Below, one piece after another: positions 13,701 through 22,000 of a stretch of 64,000 bases of DNA (position 1 is the first letter of the stretch; the number at the start of each line of letters is the position of its first letter). Both the position numbers and the translations under genes were made by a program. The stretch comes from Alligator mississippiensis (lineage: Eukaryota > Chordata > Crocodylia > Alligatoridae): NCBI RefSeq assembly GCF_030867095.1, contig NC_081824.1:175096933-175160932 (forward strand), given 5' to 3'. The notes below the pieces were generated by a model, which was not told where the DNA came from, did not search any database, and saw only the letters and a program-made list of their open reading frames with translations.

Positions 13701-16700
13701 AATTATGCTGAGGGGAAACCAGCACGGGTTCATGGCAGGCAGATCGTGCCTGACCAATCTAGTCTCTTTTTATGACCAGGTTACGAAACGCCTGGACACA
13801 GGAGGAGGGGTGGATGTCGTATACTTAGACTTGAGGAAGGCCTTCGATACGGTATCCCACCCCATACTGGTGAACAAGTTAAGAGGCTGTGACTTGGATG
13901 ACTACAAAGTCCGGTGGGTGGCGAATTGGCTAGAGGGTCGCACCCAGAGAGTCGTGGTGGATGGGTCGGTTTCGACCTGGAAGGGTGTGGGCAGTGGGGT
14001 CCCGCAGGGCTCGGTCCTTGGACCGATACTCTTTAATGTCTTCATCAGTGACTTGGACGAGGGAGTCAAATGTACTCTGTCCAAGTTTGCAGATGACACA
14101 AAGCTATGGGAAGATGTGGACACGCCGGAGGGCAGGGAAAAGCAAGCAGACCTGGACAGGTTGGACAAGTGGGCAGAAAACAACAGAATGCAGTTCAACA
14201 AGGAGAAATGCAAAGTGCTGCACCTAGGGAGGAAAAATGTCCAGCACACCTACAGCCTAGGAAATGACCTGCTGGGTGGCACGGAAGTGGAAAGGGATCT
14301 TGGAGTCCTAGTGGACTCCAAGATGAACATGAGTCAGCAGTGTGACGAAACCATCAAAAAAGCCAATGGCACTTTATCGTGCATCAGCAGATGCATGACG
14401 AATAGGTCCAAGAAGGTGATACTTCCCCTCTATCAGGCGCTGGTCAGACCGCAGTTGGAGTACTGCATGCAATTCTTGGCGCCACACTTCAAGAAGGATG
14501 CGGATAACCTGGAGAGGGTCCAGAGAAGGGCCACTCGTATGGTTAAGGGCCTACAGACCAAGCCCTACGAGGAGAGACTAGAGAAACTGGACCTTTTCAG
14601 CCTCCGCAAGAGAAGGTTGAGAGGCGACCTTGTGGCTGCCTATAAGTTCATCACAGGGGCACAGAAGGGAATTGGTGAGTATTTATTCACCAAGGCGCCC
14701 CGGGGGTTACAAGAAATAATGGCCACAAGCTAGCAGAGAGCAGATTTAGATTGGACATTAGGAAGAACTTCTTCACAGTTCGAGTGGCCAGGGTCTAGAA
14801 CGGGCTCCCAAGGGAGGTGGTGCTCTCCCCTACCCTGGGGGTCTTCAAGAGGAGGTTAGATGAGTATCTAGCTGGGGTCATCTAGACCCAGCACTCTTAC
14901 CTGCTTATGCAGGGGGTCGGACTCGATGATCTATTGAGGTCCCTTCCGATCCTAACATCTATGAATCTATAAATCTATAAAAGGACAAGACTAAAAAAAC
15001 TAGGTTAAATTAGTTACAAAGTATGCTGCAGAACACAGCGCACAATGATTCAACAGAGAAAAAAAGGGTTTTCCTGGGAAGCTCTTCTCCCTCCCCAAAG
15101 ACCTTCTCAATTAGCTCCATTGTTTTGGACTTGCCCATGGAAGGTTCTTCAGGTACCTCCAGCAACTCCCACAAGCAGTGTTGACTTAACTCTGGGAAAA
15201 CTGGCTGGTTCTCCGATGGATAACTGAAAACTGTCTGGAGGTAGATACAAAAACTAGTCCAATGGAGGAAGGTAGCTTCCTTCTAACCTCTACCACCAGA
15301 ATCCTTCTTGATCATCAGCACATTCCCACAGGGAAGCTTGCCTCTGTATTTCACAACCAAACCATTCCTAACCATTAGCTGGCATTCCCAACATGAACCA
15401 CCTTCTCAATGCCACATCTGTACCCTATCCAGAAACAGCAACTGAACTGGAAGTGCAAAGTTCGTACCTATACCAGGCTAGGAAGGAAACGGCATCAATC
15501 CAGACAGACCTGCAGCAGCAAACCAGACAGGGGGAGAAGAGCAGCAGCATTTGGGATGTTTAGGTGGGATGAGGGAAGGGGGAGGGAAATTAAGGGGGTA
15601 TATTGAGTTTCTTTTAAGCTGATTCCATAGCATTGAGAAAGAAAGCTGCAGAAGCCATGTAATGCTTGATACCTCCAGTTCAAAGATCATAAATCTAACG
15701 TACGTTATCAAATTTTAAATGTTAGGGCTTTATGTCACTGTTTTCATTTCAATAATAAAAACCTCTTAATTTTTGTATAACTACACGTAAGCACCCCTTT
15801 CTAGAAGTGTAACAGTGCAAAAGGGGGATTGGATTAGTTCAGTCATCAGCAGCTTAATACCATCTCTCTGGCACCTAAATTATCTTTACCGTCGTCTTTA
15901 TATCTTTGTGTAGTGAAAAAGACAGGGCTGACAATTCTTCCAATTATGCTCTACCTAGGAATGCAGCTGCTATTCTTAGTCATATGAGCACCTTAAAATC
16001 GCAGGGATTTTCTCCGTTCTGAACTAGAACAGAACGAAGCTCATGCTTTATTGATCTATTCCTCTCCTGGAAAGCTTTAAGTCTGTTTGGTTCGTCAGAC
16101 AAGCAATTCAACTGCTTTTTGTAGCACATTCCGAACTCTACCGCAGCCTATTACAACCCCCCTCTCTGTGACCCATCAAACGTTTCACTTCCAATTTATG
16201 CTGTATTAAGTTTTCATAATCTGATCCTTAAACTCCCCCTGGTGGAGATCATTAAATATTGTCTCCCTACTCTTCTTATCCACTGCAGTCAGTGGGGTGG
16301 GGGGTAAAAAAAAGACTTTGGTCAAGATGTCTGTAGGTCTGAATCCTGTCGAGGCTCAGACGTTATTACTATAAATAGTATAATAACTCATTTCCTTTTC
16401 AAGATGATAACAAATACAGCCCTTTTTCTAAGACAAAGTACAATCTGATCAAAAATATGTCAAAGTTGTACAACAGAAACTTGACTAAACTCAAAAGCTT
16501 GTTATGTGCTAAATTAGAAAGAATTTGTTATGCGAAGCACATGCTAAGTTAAACAAGTTGCAAACTACCCTCACTTGGGCTTCTCTTCTCAGACTTCAAA
16601 ACCACAGAGAGCTTCTACAAACATCAACAGGACAAAGATATTAATGACATCTTGTGCTACACCACACAATTAAGATCTGGATTTTTGACACAGTTGGGAA

Positions 16701-17811
16701 CTTGGGCGACTCGGACCATCTACTCTGCCCCTGCCTCTAGAAAGGGGATAAACGCCTCCTCCATGAGGGCATCAAGGGACTTAATTAATTTCTTAAGATC
16801 CATAAAGTTTCCCCAAGAGCTTCAGGCATCAGGTACTAATGCTGCCATCTCAACTAATATTGCCATCTCATCTATTAATACTACAAAGTACTAATACTAC
16901 CATCTCAACTTGGTGCTATAAATGGCTAAAAGGCTGACTGATGAGGGAAATCTAGCATTACAGTCCACATTACAGATAGGAAGCCACAGCACATGGAAGC
17001 AAAATGCCCTGCACCTTGCTCACACAAAAATGGACTTTAATTTCTTTTTTCTACTGTGACAGTCTTCCCCCCTAACAAGCCCTCCAATCGGAGAGCTGCC
17101 CGCAGGAATCCAGATTCAAAATACACGGGTCTGGCTGAAGCACAGATTTTTCAATCTTTACCACAGTAAACACCAAGGCAGACAAGGTTCGTTGGGTAAA
17201 ACCGATATCTTTTACGAGACCAACTCAAATTGTTGGAAAAATTCTTCTTTGCTTTTTTCCAGCTTCTTTGCAAGGATTTTTCCAAGTATTTGAGTTGGTC
17301 TAAGAAGAGATATCAGGTTTACCCAAAGATCCACATCTGCCTATGTCCTTAGATCAACAAGGCTACAACCTATACCACAGTACCACCAACGCACCTATAG
17401 AAGTCACTCTCTGGGTCACTGTGCCTCAGCTGAAATGGCAGTTTGGGGATTTTGGTATCCAGGGGAAGCAGGTCATCGGGGAGAGGTGGAGAAGCAGGAC
17501 GGGAGGGCAGAGGCTCGCTGTCTTCAGTTTTGATGCCCTCAACTTGCTGCTGGTTCTGGGCCTGGGCCATGGCGATGAGGCTGCGTAGCCGTCGGTTGTG
17601 CTGGATGAGCTGGATGGTGTGAATGGTGAGGCTGCAGGGCTCCGATGGGATGTCCAGCATGGTGGTGGGTCTGGGTTTGTTTGCCGAGGGCTGATGCAAT
17701 GGAGGATCTTGGACTTCCACCGTGCGAAACTCGCGTTGAAGCAAATCAAAAGAGCTGCGGTTGGCCTGACTGGCCGAGACGGGAATTTCACCCCAGTAGC
17801 GCAGCATCTTC
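4550..17811 (-). CDS. SUPT7L: SUPT7L (SPT7-like, STAGA complex subunit gamma), 5' three coding exons, partial
   Basis: Three exons join in frame: 17811-17395 (ATG at 17807-17805), 8823-8499 and 4787-4550, giving about 325 residues. The joins are phase 2 then phase 0, and the third exon ends in phase 1. The sequence closely follows vertebrate SUPT7L as I recall it: RYWGEIP near the N terminus, a bromodomain-associated histone-fold (BTP) region at about residues 149-228, and the acidic stretch KIKEEPVSDITFP in the third exon. SUPT7L is a nuclear subunit of the SAGA-type STAGA histone acetyltransferase coactivator, where its histone fold is thought to pair with a TAF partner. The last roughly 85-90 residues of the family are missing, so the terminal exon must lie left of the window or have diverged. 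It is divergent from SLC4A1AP across a CpG-rich promoter. Assignment is strong; exon edges are inferred. Confidence 0.93.
4788..8498 (-). other. SUPT7L: SUPT7L intron between coding exons 2 and 3
   Basis: This is mostly AT-rich sequence without recognised genes. From about 7257 to 8180 it contains a GC-rich foldback repeat, listed separately. Nothing else is identified. Confidence 0.7.
7257..8180. mobile_element. GC-rich foldback repeat related to the 29335-30281 element
   Basis: A G-rich left half passes into a C-rich right half. About 40-nt arms at 7578-7617 and 7670-7710 are inverted copies around GTGCCCTGCTGCCTTTGCCC. CTGGTAAGTCT near 7323 is shared with the edges of the GC-rich core at 29520 and, inverted, at 30175. 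The right flank contains repeated TCTCATGATTT. Long open frames here (up to 180 codons) are explained by the scarcity of AT-rich stop codons. Ends are approximate. Confidence 0.5.
8499..8823 (-). CDS. SUPT7L: SUPT7L second coding exon (BTP histone-fold domain)
   Basis: The acceptor is TGTCCTTAG, and the donor is CTGCAG|GTGAGG. The 325-bp exon codes residues 138-246, beginning RGKGEPVTELSW and ending HSYMLQ. It contains the whole bromodomain-associated/histone-fold module, including RQLLYQSMATILAH, ESVLETLTDIAHEYC and the FPDVMEQVFHEVGIGS segment. This is the best conserved part of the family and the strongest evidence for the assignment. Confidence 0.95.
11470..11749 (+). mobile_element. CR1 LINE 3' fragment
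   Basis: The sequence reads like the end of CR1 ORF2 plus its 3' UTR, with a GTGTCCAGACTGTGGAATAA segment and the typical ACCCAATGATCTTGCAAGGT before a short AT tail (ATCTATAAAAATC). It is 5'-truncated, as is usual for CR1 copies, and its frame is broken. Confidence 0.8.
12712..14985 (+). mobile_element. CR1 LINE, 5'-truncated, long and well preserved
   Basis: The copy starts inside the endonuclease C terminus (HLGDSDHLITEF), runs through the whole reverse transcriptase, and ends in a 3' UTR with CR1-type 8-bp tail units TCTATGAA/TCTATAAA at 14958-14981. From 12721 to 14733 one frame is broken only by TGA at 12961 and TGA at 13054. A frameshift near 14711-14725 and a TAG in the continuing frame follow. 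It lies on the plus strand, antisense to SUPT7L transcription. The 5' edge is approximate. Confidence 0.92.
13057..14733 (+). pseudogene. CR1 ORF2 reverse transcriptase, nearly intact relic
   Basis: The open segment after the TGA at 13054 codes about 558 residues; its first ATG is at 13138. It carries the LINE/CR1 reverse transcriptase landmarks in order: [64 protein letters not shown] and the catalytic FADDTK (14086-14103), then the thumb and C-terminal region. The enzyme performs target-primed reverse transcription. With no complete endonuclease and disabling mutations it cannot act as an autonomous element here. Confidence 0.9.
17177..17341. repeat. Palindrome of two inverted PLE tails next to a SUPT7L donor
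   Basis: The left arm (GGCAGACAAGGTTCGTTGGG, then GATATC and GAGACCAACTCAA) is the reverse complement of the right arm (TTTGAGTTGGTCT, GATATC, TTTACCCAAAGATCC, TCTGCC), with roughly 75-85% match by eye. The unit resembles the 3' tail of the PLE at 36480. It lies about 55 nt beyond the donor of SUPT7L coding exon 1 and could form a long hairpin in the pre-mRNA. Confidence 0.65.
17395..17811 (-). CDS. SUPT7L: SUPT7L first coding exon
   Basis: The acceptor TTTGCAG precedes GAAG-ATG, and the ATG at 17807 opens MLRYWGEIPV. Two residues found near the start of the recalled human protein appear to be missing. The exon codes residues 1-137 plus two bases: a conserved block with LDIPSEPCSLTIHTIQLIQ, then a Pro/Ser/Glu-rich linker, and ends at SDFYR. 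The donor is TATAG|GTGCGT. The frame stays open beyond the donor to about 17370, but that tail is intronic. An inverted repeat (17177-17341) lies about 55 nt downstream of this donor in the transcript. Confidence 0.93.
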
Positions 17812-18319
17812 CTGCAAATGAGGTACGCAGAGACAGCGGCAGAGAGAGGCTACAGAGCAGCGTGCCACATCTCTCAGGTGCAAACCCCAAGCCGCAGGGG
17901 GCCGGCCACCAAGAGGGAGCCACAAAGGTGGGGAAGCTCGTGCCACCCTGACACTGAGACCAAAGAAAAAGCCCTCGCTTCAGGCAAAGCTTGAGCCACA
18001 CTGGTCTTCAAAGCGTTCTAACAGCCGGGGACCCAGGCGTGGCTTGCTGCCCTATAGAAAGAGAGACGCCAGTAGTGAGGCAGGACGCTACCGTTTTTCT
18101 CTCCTAAAAAAAAAAAGGGGGGGATCTGAGCCCGTGAAGCAGAAACCCAGCCAGCTCCTGGGTGACAGCAGGTGCGAGGCCTCGTGGGGCCCACGGCCTG
18201 TTGCACCGTGTGCTGGGGTGGGGGAAAGGAGCCAGTAAGGGGCGGGGGCAGGTCAAGAGTTCTACCCCTCCTCCACCAGCGCCTTCTCAGCGGGAAGGCG
18301 AGTGACGTCACCATCGAAC
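17812..18319 (-). other. SUPT7L: SUPT7L 5' intron / promoter-proximal sequence
   Basis: This lies between the ATG-exon acceptor and the putative non-coding exon. It includes an A-run followed by a G-run near 18107-18123. No repeat or coding segment is recognised. Confidence 0.5.
18303..18310. promoter_or_regulatory. CRE palindrome TGACGTCA
   Basis: This is a perfect 8-bp CREB/ATF consensus palindrome inside the divergent promoter. Confidence 0.6.
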
Positions 18320-18326
18320 ACTCACG
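18320..18326 (-). other. SUPT7L: Candidate splice donor of a non-coding SUPT7L 5' exon
   Basis: On the minus strand GGC|GTGAGT places an exon end at 18326 and the donor at 18325-18320. The SUPT7L ATG exon begins at an acceptor (17811), so at least one untranslated exon must lie upstream. This is the clearest donor between that acceptor and the promoter motifs. It is inferred, not proven. Confidence 0.35.
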
Positions 18327-18358
18327 CCGCTGGCCAACTGCCCCCACCGCGCTCCCAC

Positions 18359-18416
18359 CCGGAAGTCGGTGACCCCCCCGCGACCCGGAAGTCGGTGATG
18401 TCCGCGACCCGGAAGC
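18359..18416 (+). promoter_or_regulatory. Triplicated ETS/GABP-type motifs in the divergent promoter
   Basis: CCGGAAGT occurs at 18359-18366 and 18385-18392, and CCGGAAGC at 18409-18416. They lie in a short degenerate tandem repeat with spacings of 26 and 24 bp, each within a similar ACCCGGAAG context. ETS factors such as GABPA commonly drive TATA-less bidirectional promoters. Confidence 0.6.
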
Positions 18417-18625
18417 CGTCCCCCCGCGCGTCCCTTCGAAAAGCGTCCCCCAGGGTCCGGCGGCGCCTGTGGGAGCTACTCAGCCCCGCCCCGTTGCCGG
18501 GGCCCCTCGCCGGGCCGGGACCAATGTCAGGACCGGGACTGGGCAGTTGAGGCGGCGGCGCGGGCGGAACCCGAGCGGCGGGGACGGCGGCGCGGCGGAC
18601 CGTGTTTGCAGACGGACGCGGCGCC

Positions 18626-19081
18626 ATGGCGGAGGAGGAGGAGGCCCGGGAAGGCTTCAAGAGGCCAGGGCCTCCCGCGCCCGCGCCCCCCGAGCCGGAG
18701 CCGGGGCCGGGGCCGGCGGAGTACGAGGAGCCGGCGTGGGGCGGGCAGCCGCCGGCGGGCGCGGGCTATGCGCTGGAGGCGGTGCGGGGCGGTGTGGCGC
18801 TGGGCGCGGCGCTGCGGCTGGCGGGGCGCAGCTGGTGGGCCGTGGGGCGGCTGCCGGGCTGCGCGCTGGCCCTGGCGCACCCGTCCGTGTCGCGGCGCCA
18901 CGCCGTGCTGCAGTACCGCACCGCCGGGCCCGCCGCCGCGCGCGGCTTCTACGTCTGCGACCTGGGCAGCGCGCACGGCACCTTCCTCAACCGCCGCCGC
19001 CTGCCGCCGCGCGCCTACTGCCGCCTGCAAGTCGGACACTGCCTGCGCTTCGGCGCCAGCTCCCGCCTCTTCGTGCTGCAG
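18626..19081 (+). CDS. SLC4A1AP: SLC4A1AP exon 1 (start codon and FHA domain)
   Basis: This very GC-rich exon codes residues 1-152. The first 50 residues are acidic then Pro-rich. The FHA fold follows: [20 protein letters not shown] with the conserved Gly-Arg (74-75) and Ser-Arg-Arg-His (89-92), then [11 protein letters not shown] (112-122), the expected phosphopeptide-binding loops. The donor is CTGCAG|GTGCGT. The reading frame continues to 19138, but that part is intron. Upstream in-frame codons exist to 18602 without an ATG, so 18626 is the natural start. Confidence 0.94.
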
Positions 19082-22000
19082 GTGCGTGCCCGGCCGGGGG
19101 GGGGCTGGACCTGCGCTCGCACGGTGCCAGGCCTTTAGGTGTGAAATTATCCTATGGGAAGCTCCTAATGCCCGTGATATCTGACCAGCTGTTGCAGGCA
19201 GGAAACACACAAACCAGCAAATAAACAAAAAAGGATGCGAGTAAGCTTGTTCTTATTTACTTGATATTGCTCACTTCAGTGTTGCCCTCTCCTGTGTTTT
19301 GGCGTTGGTCTTAAAGTCTACGCTTGGGGAATGCAAAAGACTTAGCTCTTTCGTTTATGTATTTTTTATATACATGTATGTTATACATATAGATGTGTCT
19401 TTAGGTATAGCGAGAGAGCTATAGATGTGTGTGTATATATCTTTATCTCTCAGTAGGTCTGTGCGTACACACAGGTACACCTCGCTTAACGTCATCCTGG
19501 TTAATGTTGTTTCATTATTACGTTGCTGCTCTACTAAAGAACATATTTGTTTAAAGTCATGCAGTGTTCGGTTATAAGGTTGTTTGACTGCCACCTGCTA
19601 GGAGGGTAACTACTGTGACATAATTGGATTTGTTTACCATCATTTCGCTTGAAGTTGCATTTTTCAAGCATGTAACTACAACGTTAAGCAAGGAGTGGGG
19701 GGGGTATACACATGCTAGCCAATTGCCCAAAGAATGATGGGGGAGCAGGCGGGGATGGAGCCCCATGCCTTACCACATCTGGGCCCACTCCCCCCTTTCC
19801 TCCTGCTGCTTGGGGTCTGGGCCCACTCCGAATAGCAGGAGGGAGGGGAGGAGCAGGCCCAGGCTCAATGCAGGGGAGAGACCAGGCCCAAGAATGGGGA
19901 GAAGCCAGGCTGTTGCGGCGGAGGCAGAGCAGTGGGCCTGGGCCCAACCCAGTGGCGGTGGGGGGACAGGAGGAGTGTGCTTGGGGCCGACACAGGGGAG
20001 GGCACTGTGAGGGAGGAGTGGGCCCGAAGCCCGGAGGAAGCTCACTTCTCCCCTGCCGCTGCTACATCAGGCCATGTCTGGCTTGTCGTCCTGTGTGTGT
20101 CGTCGCCCCCGCGCACTGCTCAGGCTCAGTTCTCCACCCCACTCCCCCACATCAGGCCCGGGCCCACTCCTTCCCTCCCCCCATAGCCACATTGGGCCTG
20201 CTTCTCCCCCCACCCCTGCCATATGGGCCTTGCAGGCTGCAACAACAGTAGGGGTAAGGGGCAGGCCGAGGCCAGCACTGGTGGCCATGCCCCCCTGCAG
20301 CGTCCCAGCCCCACTCCCCCCCCATACTGGCACCAGCGCCATCACCTTCAAGGAGTGGGGGGGACAAGGCCAGCTCCAGTGGCCTCGCATCCCCACTCCG
20401 TCCCCCATGTCCCTGCCATCATGGCGGTGCTCTATAGCCTCCTGTCCAAATGCTTCTTTGCATTCTCATTGGCTATTTGTCAGCCAGTCAGAGTGTGAAT
20501 AAAGTCAGACAGAAAGACAGAAGCTTTTATAATGTTAGAATTTCTATATATAGAGCAGGAGATCTATATCTGTGTGCATGCATCTATGCATATGTATTTG
20601 TACATACGTAAAAGAAACAGCTAAGTTTTTCACATTCCTGAAGCACAGGCTTTAAGAACAACGCCAAAAACCATGAGAGTTGGCAACACAGGTTTCCCTC
20701 AATTTATGCAGGTTCGATTTATGCACATTCATTCTTATGCCGTGACCCTTTTGTACCTGAAATTCATTATATGTGAGAGAAATTCATGTATATGTGATTA
20801 GCATAGGCCTGGAGAACACCTCATAAATCGAATTTGCATAAAGCGAACCTACTTTATAATGTAAGAAATAGGGATAGGTTCCCCTGTCAGCTTCTCCTGG
20901 GGCCGGCTGGCATGAGTGCTGACAAGCGGAGTCCTGGGCACAGCACTCACCCCAGCCCCGGCTGCAGCAGCCCTGGGAGCTGCTGGCAGCCACTAGGCTG
21001 CACCATGCCCCAAGCCCCCCGGGGCTCTGCCTGGCCCCACGCACCCCAGCTCCTGCTGCAGCTGTCCTGGGAATGACTAATGCCAGCTCCCTGTAGCTGC
21101 TGGGCTGCACCATGCCCTGGTGCAGGCAGCTGGTGCTGGCAGCTCCCAGGGCCGCTACAGCCAGGGTTGAGGTGAGTGCCACGCCCCACAATGCCTGGGG
21201 CTCCGCTTGTCCGCACTCACCCCAGCTGGCCCTGGGAGCAGCCAACAAGGGAACCTCTCCCTGTTCCTTACATTATAAAGTAGATTTGCTTTATGCAAAT
21301 TCAATTTATGCAGTGTTCTCCAGGAATGCAGGTACCCCATAAGTTGAGGGAAACCTGTTCCGTCACCGTAATTCCCCAGGGAGGGAGGGACAACTGGGTC
21401 ATCAATGTGGAAGTGTTTCTTTATTTTGAGGCAGCCAGTCATAAGAAAGCGCTGACAGCAAACCCGAAAGTCAGTTGAAACTCTCTGGGTGTGTCTACAC
21501 ATTGCCGTATGTTGCCATACAGCGTGCTATGGCGACATAGCAATCACGTGAGTCTACACGTGATTGGCAGCTACCTTACTAGCAGCATGCTCCCCTGTTT
21601 TAGCGTGCCACTACAGTGAAGTAACAGTGAAATCTAACTGTGCACCGCATGTATGGTACAGTTGCTGCACCATGTGTTAGTACTTCCAAAAGGAAGTACT
21701 ACAACATGTCACCGTACAGCGACCTGTAGACCCATCCTCCTAGAGTGATTTGGATTTTGTGTATGCTGCATCAATTAATGGCCTCAAATTATTGTATGTT
21801 TTGAACACTTTTAACATTATCTATTGTACATTGTACAAGGGTTGAAATTATGCAGATACGATAATTATCGCACACCTGTCCTACATGTGTGGGCACGTGT
21901 GCACACATATGATTTTTGCTTGGATCTTACTTTATATGTTTGTGTGCATACCAGCAGTTGCACATGCACATCCTTCAACCAAGAAGGAATTTACTTTAAC

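Larger units (their letters stand above)
8824..17394 (-). other. SUPT7L: SUPT7L intron between coding exons 1 and 2
   Basis: This 8.6-kb intron contains two CR1 pieces (11470-11749 and 12712-14985) and a palindromic PLE tail (17177-17341), each listed separately. There is a poly-A run at about 9349-9367. A hAT-like terminal string (GGGGTTCTCAGCCCAGG, about 9549) has no visible partner. The remaining sequence is AT-rich and unassigned. Confidence 0.7.
18300..18625. promoter_or_regulatory. Bidirectional CpG-island promoter of SUPT7L and SLC4A1AP
   Basis: GC- and CpG-dense sequence lies between the divergent genes and continues into SLC4A1AP exon 1. It has no obvious TATA box. It contains a perfect CRE palindrome (18303-18310) and three ETS-type motifs (18359, 18385, 18409). 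The ATG of SLC4A1AP sits in a CCATGGCGG context resembling a YY1 motif. Transcription start sites cannot be placed from sequence alone. Confidence 0.8.

Noticed and set aside
17370..17394. Read-through of the SUPT7L exon frame beyond FYR
   Set aside because: A strong donor (TATAG|GTGCGT) and a phase-matched acceptor at 8824 show these codons are intronic.
18469..19228. Overlapping long open frames (251, 192 and 233 codons) on both strands around SLC4A1AP exon 1
   Set aside because: They arise from extreme GC content that removes stop codons. Only the frame with the FHA motifs and a proper ATG is supported.
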